Of a DNA stretch of 64,000 nt, positions 12,208 through 23,470 are shown in pieces. Position 1 is the first letter of the stretch. The number at the start of each line of letters is the position of its first letter. Position numbers and translations under genes: made by a program. The notes under the pieces are model-generated. The model saw only the letters and a list, made by a program, of their open reading frames with translations. It ran no database searches and was not told the DNA's origin. The DNA lies in NCBI GenBank assembly GCA_963682025.1, contig OY821518.1:220892868-220956867 (forward strand), given 5' to 3'. This DNA is from Cordilura impudica (taxonomy: Eukaryota; Arthropoda; Insecta; Diptera; Scathophagidae).

Positions 12208-12316
12208 TTTTTTTTTTTTTTATTTATTCCAAAAATATTTCATAACAAATTCAAAGCCTCAGCGCCATAAAGGCATTAATGAGGCGAGTTGCCAAACATT
12301 ATTATTAACAATTATA

Positions 12317-13630
12317 TTAAGTCAGAAGCTCTTCCAAATTACCAAATAGATAACTTTTTACTGACTTCTTAAAAGAAGAAATTCTCCATATACATTTCAA
12401 ACTTGGTGGTAAATTGTTGAATTCACGACTACCCACATGCTCTACTCGTTGTCTGGTTGTTTCTAACATGCATCTAGCTACCGCTAAGTTGCTGTTATTT
12501 CTGGTGTTGAAAACTTGTCGGTTTCTTGAAAACTGCACTGTATGGTATCCAATATTGTGCAAACATTTAAACACATACAAAAGAAGCTGTAACTTGTGAA
12601 GTCCATGGATTGGTAAAACGGATGGAAAAATATCACGATATAACGAAAAAGTAGAATGTAAAATAAGAAGAATTGCTACTATTTTAAAAGCTTTATTTTG
12701 CGATCGTTGAAGCGATTTCAGCTCATTTGAATTTTTATGACCATACAATATAGCTAAATAATTTAAATGACTTTGTATTAATGCGTTATATATAAGAAAT
12801 TTAGTATCTTTGCTAAATTTATTTTTAAATTTATATAAAAATCCAATAGCTTGTGATATTTTTCCTTTAGTATGTTGAATATGTTTACTCCAATTAAGGT
12901 TACTCTGTAAAATGACTCCTAAATAAGTTATTGAATTTTGTTCCGTAACAACATTTCCATCCACAAATACACTAAAGCCTTGATTTTGCTGACTAAGGGG
13001 TCTAAATGTTAATAATTTTGTTTTTTAAGCATTTAACATAAGCTTATTTATTCTGGCGAACTCACATATTAGAGATGCATCCCGTTCCATATACGCTTTT
13101 ACAGCTGTTTCATGCCTATATGGATAAAACAAACAGATGTCATTAGCATACATAAAAAGTTTACCAGAAAGACATAGATTTCTTAAATCGTTCAGATAAA
13201 TCGTAAATAATAAAGGGACGAGCACGCTACCCTGTGGCACTCCATATTCAACGTTACGAAAAGCACTTTTATGTGAGTTTATTTGTACAAATTGTTTACG
13301 ATTTGTCAAATAGCTTCTTATCAGGGACAGCTCTCTGCCACAAATACCGTAATATCTAAGCTTTTGCATAAGAATTTTATGATCTATAAGATCAAAAGCT
13401 TTCGTAAAATCATAAATAATGCCCGCCACGCCTTTGTACCCCTCATCCAAGCTTTTGCAAATAAAGTTTACAACATTAACAGTTGCCTCTTCGGTTCCAC
13501 ATCCCTTTCTAAACCCATACTGGAACTCATTTAGTAAATTTGGACTTTGCATATAGTTAGAAATTTGAGTATGTAAAATTTTCTCGAAGACATTATCAAT
13601 AATGGACAGTATAGCTATAGGTCTAAACAT
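12317..13630 (-). pseudogene. LINE2 ORF2: RT and C-terminal region
   Basis: 13630-13025 encodes RT: FRPIAILSIIDNVFEKILH, LLNEFQYGFRKGCGTEEA, motif A with IIYDFTKAFDLIDHKIL, YGVPQGSVLVPLLFTIYLND and the catalytic box MYANDICLFY. In that box the expected Y-A-D-D has become Y-A-N-D, which should abolish polymerase activity. VPLLF replaces the usual GPLLF. A TAA at 13025-13027 follows LMLNA. The same frame resumes as KTKLLTFRPL and continues to 12317 as the C-terminal region (YLGVILQSNLNWSKHI, FNNLPPSLK, ending with SFKKSVKSYLF). The C-terminal pattern is that of the CR1/L2/Daphne-like group. Confidence 0.78.
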
Positions 13631-13632
13631 AT

Positions 13633-14622
13633 TTACAACAGTGACATTTTTTTCTTTAGGGATTGGTACAACTTTTTATGTATTTTTAAAATATCAGGAT
13701 AAGTGCCTCGTACCAACATGCTGTTGAAAATATCTACCAAAAACGGCGTTATTACACTGTTACAATTCAGTAATACTTTTGGCGACACATTATCATGGCC
13801 AGGACTCTTTCCTGGTTTTAAACTCAAAATAACATTGTTTATTTCCTCTGAAGTAACGAACTCAAACTGAAAACTGTCATTGTGCTGAATCAACGTTCTT
13901 AATAAGTTACACGTATCCGCAGGGTAACGTTCAATATCTGATTTTAAATCTTGCACAGATTCAATAAAATATTTATTTAAAGCTTCTGCTTTCTCAGAAT
14001 CTTCTACAATGGCATCACCCTTTTCATTCTTAAGCTTTATAGAGTTATTTACAGTTCTTCCAAGATTTTCATTAAGAAACTTCCAACTTTTTTTCGGATT
14101 GTGTTGTATTTCTCTTAAATTATCTTCATAATAATTATTCATTGATGCCCTATATGCTATTTTTATCACTCTGCTAATTGCTTGAAGTCTTTGCTGTAAA
14201 TCAAAGTCGTTTGTGTTTTTACTTCTCATATTTAAGAGTTTTTTCTTATACAAAAACAATTTCTGGAATTTTCCACTTACCCACGGCGTAATTAAATTTT
14301 TGAGATTTTTTTTCACCTTTTTTCCCACAGTGGAGTGTTCAATAGCCTTTTCAACACACAAGCTTAATGAAGACGTATCAGTTGATGGATCACCAGTTAG
14401 ATCTATTCTTTGTAAATGTTCATAAGCGTAATTTTTAACACCGTCATAGTTACAATGCCAATGAATCTCTTCTTCATAATCTTGTGTTCGAGTCTCAATT
14501 CCAATTCTCACTGATACAAAATTATGATCCGATAACTTACATACGACACTGTCAATAAATAAATCACTATACAAATTGCAATAGACATGATCAATTGAAG
14601 TTCCACTAACCGGACGTGTTAT
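13633..14622 (-). pseudogene. LINE2 ORF2: end of endonuclease, linker and RT start
   Basis: Reads from SIDHVYCN and KLSDHNFVSVRI (last endonuclease motifs, SDH intact) through a basic linker (WVSGKFQKLFLYKKKLLNMR, KKSWKFLNENLGR) into the RT entry segment SLKPGKSPGHDNVSPKVLL. A one-base frameshift near 13675 separates it from the rest of the RT; in the other frame the sequence continues with VVPIPKEKN. The upstream edge is the insertion point of the HINE. Confidence 0.75.
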
Positions 14623-15407
14623 TATACCCTATACCACTATGTGGTTTGGGTATAATGACTTTGTGCTGCTGTTTGTAACAACCAAAAATATTTGACCTAC
14701 ACCCATCTTTAATTATACCGATCGAATCAGAATCACTATCTGATTCGATTTAACTATGACCGTCCGTCCGTCCGTCCGTCCGTCCGTCTGTGTGTCCATG
14801 TAAAGCTTGTAATCAAACTGCAGGTCGCAAATATGAACATATTTTGATGAAATTTGGTATTTGATATTCTACCGGCCATGGGATGAACGCTGTTGAAATT
14901 GGTGAGAATCGGTCCATGTTCAGACCTAGCCCCCATACAAATGGCCCCTATGAAATCAACATATATTGCCATAAGACCCAAATTATCATAAAAATCTTAG
15001 TCAAATTGGGTTTGTATGTATATATTACATCCGTTAATCAGTAGTCCAAAAATGATCCCTATTGGACAACTCTTAGTCATAGGCCCCATATAGAGCTGCT
15101 TCCCGATCTTCACTTAAATCTATCAAAAAACAAAAATATTGCACAGATTTTTCTAAAATTTGGTTTGTATATATTTTTTCAAAGTATAAGTGACTTTACC
15201 AAATATGGTCAGGATCGGTCCATTTTTCGACCTAGTCCCCATTTAAATATAGTGTCCGATATGAACTTTTTCATATCTGCAGCGAAAAAAATTAATAAAA
15301 ATGCCACTCAAATTTGGTTTATGCATATTTGCTATATCCAATTAGTTGGACTGAAGAGATAGGGTCTCTTAACCACGGGCTAGACCGACTATAATTTTCT
15401 TACTTGT
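14623..15407 (+). mobile_element. HINE/DINE-1-like element inside LINE2 endonuclease
   Basis: Starts TATACCC after ...GTTAT and ends TTACTTGT before TAAGG. Removing 14623-15407 closes the LINE2 endonuclease ORF in frame through a LITRPVSGTSIDHV segment, which gives the exact boundaries and shows insertion between two T residues with no target duplication. The second hairpin is at 14723-14730 with 14740-14747, and the GTCY tract lies at about 14758-14796. The left arm of the 3' palindrome is deleted. Confidence 0.82.
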
Positions 15408-15632
15408 TAAGGTATGACTACTTTTAAATTCATAATTAGCTAGCAAATTCATGAGCTCCTCCGAGGCATGCATATCTAAGCTATCAATATTGGTGTCACC
15501 AACTAAAATACAAGGACTACGGCCATAACAACGAAGTATATTATCCAAAATTGATAAAAAAAAAATTGTTTGAAACACACTTTTGTGATCTGTAAAATGA
15601 ACCAAAAACCATGGATTTACCATTCAATTTAG
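15408..15632 (-). pseudogene. LINE2 endonuclease fragment
   Basis: Holds the apurinic-like endonuclease core segment SPCILVGDTNIDSLD (the G-D-x-N motif) and, upstream after a frameshift near 15565, a VFGSFYRS segment typical of the preceding strand. It continues across the HINE into 14622. The domain lacks its N-terminal catalytic residues because the insertion is 5'-truncated at about 15630. Confidence 0.7.
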
Positions 15633-16090
15633 TATTTTCTAATGTTAAAATGATAAGGCTTTGGAATTCTTTGTTGCCGTATGAGGAACGTTAGTTCTCT
15701 TGGTCAATTTCTGGATTTAAAAAGGTTTTATTGGAATATTTACAGTAATAACTAATTAATTAAATAAAATAACTAAATAGGAAAATATTAAGAAAGTAGA
15801 AGTTCTGTTACCAATAATTTACCACAACTTCTAATTAGTCTTAGTCTCAGTGCTTGTGCAAAATTGGGGGGATTTTTTTTTACAATATATATATATATAT
15901 TTTGTTTGTATTAATTATTTTATTCAGAAGCTTTATTTTTAAGTTTTGGAAAATATAATTTTTTAGAATTGAATTATAATAGTAATAAGTTTTTTTCTGT
16001 TTTTTATTTTACTGCCATATGTATTTTCTGGATTAATTAGGCCGTAAGGGCTTGTAATCTATTATGAACAAATAAATAAATAAAACATAT
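15630..16090 (+). pseudogene. LINE1 C-terminal end and 3' UTR
   Basis: Opens with NVKMIRLWNSL, the expected C-terminal motif of the LINE1 protein broken at 12207. A TAG follows within 15 codons, then FSWSISGFKKVLLEYLQ and a stop at about 15751. The remaining 340 bp are 3' UTR ending in AATAAATAAATAAA. A short TA repeat lies at 15887-15900. Confidence 0.62.
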
Positions 16091-16162
16091 TGTGTACCGA
16101 TTAACGAATAACTAAACAGAAAATAGAAGGTTCTTTTACATTTTAATTTAGTTCAATTAAAA

Positions 16163-16961
16163 ACAAGTAAGAAAATTATAGTCGGTCGAGACCGACTATA
16201 TGATACCCTATACCATGCGTTTAGAGACCTTATCTCTCAGGCCCAACTAAGTGGATATAGAAAATAAGCATAAACCAAATTTGAGTGGAATTTTTATTAA
16301 TTTTTTTGGCTGCAAATATGAAAAAGTTCATATCGGATGTTATATCTATATGGGGACTAGACCCAAAAATGGACCGATCCTGACCATGTTTGGTAAAGTC
16401 TCTTGGATTTTGCAAAACTATATACAAACTAAATTTGAGAAGAATCAGTACAATATTTTTGTTTTTTGATAGATTTAAGTGAAGATCGGGAAGCAGCTCT
16501 ATATGGGGCCTTTGACAAAGAGTTATCCAATAGGTATAATTTTTGCACTACCGATTAATGGATGTAATATATACGTACAGACCCAATTTGACTAAGATTT
16601 TTGTGATAATTTGGATCTTATGGCAATATATGTTGATTTCATAGGGGACATTTGTATGGAGGCTAGGTCTGCACATGGACCAATTCTCACCAATTTCAAT
16701 AGCGTTCATCCCATGGCCAATAAAAGATCAAATACCAAATTTCATCAAAATATATTCATATTTGCGACCTGCAGTTTGATTACAAGCTTTACATGGACAC
16801 ACAGACGGACGGACGGACGGACGGACATCGTTAAATCGAATCAGATAGTGATTCTGATTCGATCGGTATAATTAAAGATGGGTGTAGGTCAAATATTTTT
16901 GGTTGTTTCAAACAGCAGCACATAGTCATTATACCCAAACCACATAGTGGTATAGGGTATA
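16163..16961 (-). mobile_element. HINE/DINE-1-like element, full length
   Basis: A complete minus-orientation copy of 799 bp: it reads TATACCC at 16961 and TTACTTGT at 16163, with T on both flanks in element orientation. The 3' palindrome is at 16180-16197, the second stem at 16837-16844 with 16854-16861, and the GTCY tract at about 16796-16827. It lies just beyond the LINE1 3' end. This is the best copy in the window for a consensus. Confidence 0.82.
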
Positions 16962-19195
16962 ATTATACATTTCTATACAACCAAGTATACAAAGTCAAAC
17001 AGTTCTGCATTATAGTTACTGGAGGTTGATTTAACAAATCTTGCTAAGTTGTCGCTATTTATTTAGTTACATATAGAAACATTAATATATTATTTTGTGT
17101 TTGGTAAAAATGGTCAACTATTTAAAGTGCTTCGTAAAATCTACTGAAATGAGAACTTTAGAAGACATGCACTAAATGATTTCTTAGAAATAAAACCTGA
17201 ACCGAACTTTTAAGAACCGTATTTGTAAAGTTCAGCTGTGAGAACTTAACACCAATTATCGGAAGAGTTTCGTCAGTTAAATATTTTGTAATATGTTACT
17301 ATTTCACTCTCGCCTATTTATTAAACCAACTGTTTAATAAATTAATATCTTTACTAAACTTATGTACCCTAAGCTAATACGAATTAGTATCATGTGCTAC
17401 AACTACTTTTCTGAAAAATAAATTAAAATTAATCGTCCTATAAGCATGTTACAGTAACTGAAAAAAAACCTTCCATGGAAAAATTTAAATCATTAGAAAA
17501 AAAAAAATAATAATTACGATGTTATGGTCTGTTTGTGAAACGTTTAATATAAAATGTATTAATTAATATCTGCATTCTAATTGCTCTTTTATATTCATAC
17601 TACTTATAGTCTTTAACGTTTGTATTTATTTTCAATATTTATTTTACTTTTATCGCTATAAACTATTCAATTTGGGTAGCAATTTCAACTCCGGTACAGG
17701 CAATTCGCTTGGAAGTAACTTAATATAATCGTCTCATAATTACATATCTACACAACGAAACGCATATATTTATGCAGTGCAATAATACCATTTATGTCTA
17801 CTAGAATTAACAGGGATCATATGCGTATACCTGTGTATATTGGCCCGAGAAAATATTTTATTAAAAAGTTCAACCTAAATCTGCTGTATTTATAACTAAC
17901 AGTTAGCAATTTAGCAGCAATTGGAATTGTTGATAGTGAAACCAGAAACGCAAAACCGGCAAAACGGTAAAAGCGTAAAATGTATAACTGAAAAAAAGAA
18001 AAAAGAAAAGTCGCAAAAGCGCAAAGGTGCAAAAACACGGTAAAATGTAAATCTGCACACGCGAAAAAACGTCAAATCGGACAAACGCTAAAGCTCAATA
18101 TCGCAGAATCCCAAAATAAGAAAAAAGAAATATCTATTTAATATTCCAAGTTTCTGATGATAGTTACACACCTGTCAGTTTTACAAAATTATTCAAAAAC
18201 AAAAATAATAATAATTAAATCTAAAAATGCATGAACATTTTTTAGGAAGTTAAAATTTCTGTAGGCGTTGCACCTTCCATACAAATTAGATTTTCAATAT
18301 CACAAATGGCAACTGCTATGACAGGGAGAGCTTTGCAAATTTGTGTAATGTCATTTGTTAGTACTGTGAGCAGCCGTGCAGAAAATGGTCGGAGTCGGAT
18401 AAGTAGGAGCAATATAATGCTAATTTTAATATCATATATCTAGAGTAATATAGGAGATAGGTAGCTAGTGAGAATAGCCTTATTGAAAATGGCCAGAATC
18501 GGATTCGGATTCTAAAGGTTCTACTTCTACTATGAGTAGACGTGCTGAAAATAGACTCTATGAGTTAAGTCTGTGTGTCAACTCCCATACAAAGGGAATT
18601 TTCATTATCCTAAATCGCGAGTAACAAAAGTAGCTCTATTTTGAAATCCATTTCTAACTTTCGTAAACGGAACATCAGATCTTAAAATACTTCAGTCTGC
18701 TGTGAGGTTTAATAATGCAAAACAAGATTAAAGAGTGATGACCAACCTGATAAACTTTTTTCCTAGCTATTTATTTATAATTCCAATAAATTTAGTTAAA
18801 TTTCCCGAACACTGATATTATATACTCGTATTTTTCTAAAATAGCTTTTCTTTCTTAAATATAACTCACTACATTATTATTTAATTTTTTTAGTTGTACT
18901 TTAACATGTAAACTTATTCTTTGTTGGCCTTGCTTTTATCTTCCAACTATGACATCTCATATGGATGGAATAGTTTTCGGTTCTAAAGACGTAACTTCCA
19001 GTATGATCCTCATACTATGTAAATAGCGTCCTAGTATTAAGTATTGTCATACAGAGTTTTCAGGTTTTAATTTAATAAATATTTTTTTTATTCTGTGTTC
19101 ATCATTGCATTGTAAAAATCCTTTATTTCAATTATTAGCTTCTAAATCTTGTTGTATTGGAAAATAATGAATTAAAATGAAATAAAAAACAAACT
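16962..19195. other. AT-rich stretch with two weak repeat zones
   Basis: No gene found. At 17940-18075 there is a loose run of short words such as GCAAAA, GGTAAAA and GCGCAAA every 8-15 bp. At 18240-18680 two segments about 310 bp apart resemble each other (CTTCCATACAAATTAGATTTTC and CTCCCATACAAAGGGAATTTTC types; GCCGTGCAGAAAATG and GACGTGCTGAAAATA), suggesting an old tandem structure. The rest is unassigned. Confidence 0.45.
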
Positions 19196-19632
19196 AAAAT
19201 AAAGTATATAAAATAAAATAAAATAAAATAAAATAAAATAAAATAAAATAAAATAAAATAAAATAAAATAAAATAAAATAAATTAAAATAAAATAAAATA
19301 AAATAAAATAAAATAAAATAAAATAAAATAAAATAAAATATAAAGTAAAATAAAATAAAATAAAATAAAATAAAATAAAATAAAATAAAATAAAATAAAA
19401 TAAAATAAAATAAAATAAAACAAAACCAAAAAAAATTAATAAAATAGAATATAACAAAATAAAATATAAAATTAAATGAAATAAAATAATATAAAATAAA
19501 ATAAAATAATAAAAAAATGAAATAAAATAAAATAATATAAATTAAAATGGAACAAAAATTAAAATAAAATAAAATAAAATAAAATAAAATAAAATAAAAT
19601 AAAATAAAATATAACAATATAAAATAAAATAA
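19196..19632. repeat. AAAAT pentanucleotide microsatellite, left part
   Basis: About 430 bp of TAAAA/AAAAT repeats with a degenerate middle (19421-19550). The same repeat continues after the Helitron at 21447-21580, so the Helitron is inserted within the array. The long open frames here are repeat artefacts. Confidence 0.9.
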
Positions 19633-19654
19633 TCCTTATTAATATTATAAAAAT

Positions 19655-20230
19655 GATGGCCCTTTTACGCCCACTTTTTCTTTATCTAATAAACGGCTGA
19701 ACCAATTTGATTGAAATTTGGCACATAGACAGTGGAAGCTCCGGAAGGAACTATAGACTATAAAAAATTCGATATGGTGGGCGTGGCCCTTTTATGCCCA
19801 CTTTTTCTTTATCTAATAAACGGCTGAACCGATTTGATTGAAATTTGGCACATAGACAGTGGAAGCTCTGGAAGGAACTATAGGCTATAAAAAAATTCGA
19901 TATGGTGGGCGTGGCCCTTTTGCGCCCACTTTTTCTTTATCTAATAAACGGCTGAACCGTTTTGATTGAAATTTGGCACATAGAGAGTGGAAGCTCCGGA
20001 AGGAACTATAGGCTATAAAAAAAATTCGATATGGTGGGCGTGGCCCTTTTACGCCCACTTTTTCTGTAACTTATAAACGGCTAAACTGATTTTATTCAAA
20101 TTTGGCACATATGTAGTGGGAGCTCCGGAAGGAACTATAGACTATAAAAATTTTGATATGGTGGGCGTGGCATTTTTATGCCCACTTTTTCTGTTTCTTA
20201 TAAACAGCTAAACCGATTTCATTAAAATTT
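19655..20230 (+). repeat. Five tandem units of about 128 bp in Helitron
   Basis: Units begin near 19655, 19783, 19911, 20040 and 20167, each with GGGCGTGGCCCTTTT, CCACTTTTTCT, AAACGGCTGAACCGATTT and TTTGGCACATAG. Identity falls toward the fifth unit, which is cut off at the helicase fragment. These units are far more GC-rich than the surroundings. Confidence 0.85.
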
Positions 20231-20842
20231 ATTAATGGCTGTAAAAGAGCATTGTTAGCTGCAAAAAACAGTATTGTGGCCAACATAAATCACCAAATTC
20301 TACACAAAGTTTCTGGTCAATCCACAATTTATAAATCAATTGATAATGTACTGGGTGAAGAGCATTGTACTACATACCCGCCAGAATTCCTTAATTCGTT
20401 GGAGCTTTCAGGAGTTCCACCACATAAATTGGAGCTCAAGATTGGGGTGCCTATTATACTTACGCGAAATTTGAATGCACCAAAACTTTGTAATGGGACG
20501 AGATTACGAGTAACACATTTAAGCCGCAATATTATCGGAGCAACAGTATTGACAGGTTCTGCGAAAGGGGAATACGTTTTTATTCCCCGAATACCCCTCA
20601 TTCCGTCAGATATACCGTTTCAATTTAAACGTTTGCAATTTCCTATAAAACTGGCATTTGCAATAACAATAAACAAATCACAAGGACAGACACTCAAAAC
20701 TGCAGGCATACATTTAGAAACACCTTGCTTTTCTCACGGTCAGCTATACGTTGCTTGCTCAAGAGTTCCAAGTGGAAGAAATTTATATGTTTTGGCTCCA
20801 GATGGAAAAACATTAAACGTCGTTTATAGGAGTATATTATAA
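20231..20842 (+). CDS. Helitron PIF1-like helicase, C-terminal fragment
   Basis: Open from about 20231 to the TAA at 20840-20842 with no internal stop. It matches the last quarter of the Helitron Rep-Hel protein: WLCKRALLAAKNSIV at the start is distorted at the junction, followed by PPHKLELKIGVPIILTRNLN, CNGTRLRVTHL, FIPRIPLIPSD, FQFKRLQFPIKLAFAITINK, the motif V region SQGQTL, and the motif VI region GQLYVACSRV. In the intact protein this superfamily-1 helicase unwinds the displaced strand during rolling-circle transposition. Walker A and B and the Rep HUH domain are missing. The first ATG-type start is lacking, so the fragment is probably not translated alone; it is retained by hitchhiking next to the 3' terminus. 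Confidence 0.85.
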   Translation: MNGCKRALLAAKNSIVANINHQILHKVSGQSTIYKSIDNVLGEEHCTTYPPEFLNSLELSGVPPHKLELKIGVPIILTRNLNAPKLCNGTRLRVTHLSRNIIGATVLTGSAKGEYVFIPRIPLIPSDIPFQFKRLQFPIKLAFAITINKSQGQTLKTAGIHLETPCFSHGQLYVACSRVPSGRNLYVLAPDGKTLNVVYRSIL

Positions 20843-21411
20843 ACCTGAAATTTTCATTTGTTAGATCTCTCAAGAAAAATAGCCAAAAACTTCTTTAAAA
20901 TTTTATTTAAATTAAAAAAAAAAACATAATGTTAAAACATGTCATACATTTAATACATAAAAAACAATACATTAAAAGGTATATTTTACATCTTACATAA
21001 AAATTTTAAAAAACATTTAAACGTTTTACTTATGAAATTATAATACTTTATTTGTTAATTTTAATACTATACTTTAATACTTTATTTGTTTATTTTTAAA
21101 TTAATAATGAATTATTTAGAAATAATCAGCAGTGAAATAATGTAAATATATAAAAATTCTTAATATTTTTTTACATTAAGTAAATAGTGCTAAATTTAAA
21201 ATAACACTAGTGATAACTCATTTCTTTCAAAATATTTTATAATCCAAACTTATAATCTGCTTTTGTAAAATAATTGAGTTTGTTTGTATGCTATGAAGAT
21301 GACCAACTCCATACAATTTATTTAAATAATTGCAAAGCTTTTAAAGATTTTAAAATAAATTTCTAACAATTTTCCAAATACTTTGTGTATCAATTTATTC
21401 CAGTAATATGA

Positions 21412-21446
21412 AGGAAACCCAGGCAACGCCGGGTACACACAGCTAG
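21412..21446 (+). promoter_or_regulatory. Helitron 3' termination hairpin and CTAG end
   Basis: A GC-rich stem (ACCCAGGC with GCCGGGT, one bulge, AAC loop) 8 bp before the terminal CTAG. This structure marks the end of rolling-circle replication in Helitrons. Confidence 0.85.
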
Positions 21447-21580
21447 TATAAAATAAAATGAAACAAAAAATAAAATAAAATCAAATATAAGAAAATAAAT
21501 TAAAATAATATAATATAAAATTAAATAAAATACAATAAAATTAAATAAAATAAAATACAACAAAATAAAATATTTTAAAA
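21447..21580. repeat. AAAAT microsatellite, right part
   Basis: Degenerate TAAAA repeats directly after the Helitron CTAG end; the other half of the array at 19196-19632. Confidence 0.8.
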
Positions 21581-23470
21581 AGTAGACAATTTGTTAAACT
21601 TACTACCAAATTATTTCAGCAAATACACTGATTTTTTTTTAGCATTTTTGGCGGTATCTCCATATTTTAGACCATATCTTGACACAGTGATGCCCGATTT
21701 AACCCATTTTAAATACCAACCTGCTCGTAGTAACGACAAACAATATTATTTTAACTTTACCCAGGTTAATGGTTTATTTTGTTGAATGACCGTAATTTCA
21801 AAAGACAGATAAAACGACGCATGTACGGACATCATATGGACTCGAGTTGTCATAGGGATTAAAAATACACATACTTTATGGGGTCGCAATTAATTGCTCA
21901 ATGTATTACAACAGAATACCAATAGTCGCAATAAGGAATAACACTTTCCAATGTTTTGAGAGCTAAAAATTATGCGGTATTTCATAACAAAAGTTTCTAA
22001 AAAGCTTGGCAATTTTGGGTTTGCCATATACCACGAAAGTGTGTTTTTTAAAGTACTTTAAAGGATTTATTAAAAAAAAAAGTTTAAAAAAAGTTATTTT
22101 TTATAAAAGATCCTTGTTTGGGAAAAGGTAACTTTCTGAGAAAATTTACTTTAAGAAGAAAGTTATCATTTTAAAAAGGTATTTTTTTTTTAAAAAGAGT
22201 ACTGTAAAAAATACTTTTTAAGAAAATCTTCGTTTTAAAAAATGGTAGATTTTTAAGAAAATGTACTTGTTTATGAAGAGATGTTTTTTAATGGTAATTT
22301 GTTAAGAAAAAAAATTTTTTTTTTTAATTTTGATATGATTTTCTAATTTATAATTAGAAATCCGAAATCCGAATTCCAATTTTTAGAATTCATATTTTCT
22401 TAAATTTTAATGGAAAATTTAAAAGGTGCAATTTTGTATTTATGTCAATAGTAATGCTTAGTAATTATAAACAGTTATTAAAAATTATATGTAACCGCAA
22501 TCAGATATTTTTTAGGTTAACAGAATAATAATTTTATATAACTATGTAGAACTGTTTTGAAAGCAAAAAATTATTTTGTAAACAAAACAAAAAGTTAATA
22601 TGACAAACTTATGGTCATATTTGTAAAACAATAATGGAAAAACATACCAAATAAAAGAACAGCCTTGTGTATACTCTTAACATTGTTGTGTTTGATGTCT
22701 AGTTGAAAATGTTGACATTCACGTTAAAATAGAAATAACTATTTCAAAGAACACAAATTGTGGTGCCGTCTACTGTGGCATAGCAACACTGAGCAAAATG
22801 AAGTGACACTCTGTTTGTTAATACAAAATAAATGTGTTTTCCCTAAAACAAAATACATATTGGAGAATTTTATGTAAATAAAATAATATAACGATTTATT
22901 TCTAACATTCGCTTATTATGAATATAATATATATATATATATGTACATATACATTGTACATATATAAAATATATGTATATATTTTATTATTTAATATGTG
23001 TATGTATGTATATGTAACTATTACACACAACTAATACAACATCAAAAGTTATTGTTGTTTTTCTTTAAATAAATTAATACATGAATTTTTTTTTTTTTTG
23101 TAAATCTACATTGTTTTTTTTTTTCTTAACAACTATGTAGTTTAGCATTATTTGCTTTAGATGTTGGTGAATTTTTACTCCCTTTATATTAACTCGTGGT
23201 GTCTGCTTATCAGCTTGCCGACAAAATTTTGGACCGATTTTTAACCCCTTTCCCGTGACCCAATCGATTTGATCTAACAAATTTTTTAAGTGATGCCAAA
23301 GCAATTGAAACGATAAAATTTTTCTACCAGAGTTGATAATAAAAATGTACAAGGGATTAGTTTTTATGATATTATTACCATAACGACCACAAGTACAACA
23401 AGTCTAGCTATGACAGAAATACAATATTTAGAATAACAACAAGAACAGAATCATATATTTTTCAATTTTT
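21581..23470. other. AT-rich stretch, no gene recognised
   Basis: No gene is supported. It contains the degenerate A/T minisatellite at 22040-22320 and AT/TG dinucleotide-rich DNA at 22920-23010 with a palindromic ATGTACATATACATTGTACAT core. Long T runs occur near 23089 and 23113. Confidence 0.45.
22040..22320. repeat. Degenerate A/T-rich minisatellite, second locus
   Basis: Repeated TTTTTAAGAAAA and AAAAGTACTTTT-like words every 20-25 bp. Same composition as 4190-4310 and 39355-39625. Confidence 0.55.

Larger units (their letters stand above)
12208..15632 (-). mobile_element. LINE2: CR1-group non-LTR element inserted in LINE1
   Basis: A minus-strand LINE with an A-tail (poly-T at 12208-12225), a 3' UTR ending AATAAATA, then C-terminal region, RT and part of the endonuclease. 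It is 5'-truncated inside the endonuclease at about 15630, as is usual for target-primed LINE insertions. Its flanks are two halves of the LINE1 C-terminal coding sequence, which fixes the order of events. A HINE (14623-15407) is inserted in its endonuclease. Frameshifts and stops make it inactive. Confidence 0.75.
7140..16090 (+). mobile_element. LINE1: CR1/jockey-like non-LTR element in three pieces
   Basis: Three separated plus-strand pieces read as one ORF2-type retrotransposon: about 7140-8385 (linker and first half of the RT), 11354-12207 (RT second half and C-terminal region) and about 15630-16090 (C-terminal end and 3' UTR). Removing the material between the first two joins a Leu-Asp codon pair to Asn-Arg-Tyr-Gln in frame; removing LINE2 joins the C-terminal region to a conserved W-N-S-L-like segment. 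The 3' end is an AATAAATAAATAAA tail at about 16071-16085. Stops, a frameshift and a damaged catalytic motif show it is dead. It is the oldest layer of the stack. The 5' limit is uncertain. Confidence 0.68.
19633..21446 (+). mobile_element. Helitron, internally deleted
   Basis: Ends match canonical Helitrons: 5' TCCTTATTAATATTATAAA at 19633, and 3' hairpin (ACCCAGGC/GCCGGGT, about 21417-21434) followed by CTAG at 21443-21446. It sits between A (19632) and T (21447) without target duplication, as Helitrons do. The inside has five tandem 128-bp units, the C-terminal part of the helicase and an AT-rich 3' UTR. The Rep endonuclease and the N-terminal helicase motifs are gone, so this 1.8 kb copy needs a helper. 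Confidence 0.88.

Noticed and set aside
19135..19617. 160-codon Phe/Tyr/Ile/Leu frame
   Set aside because: It is a translation of the TAAAA microsatellite.
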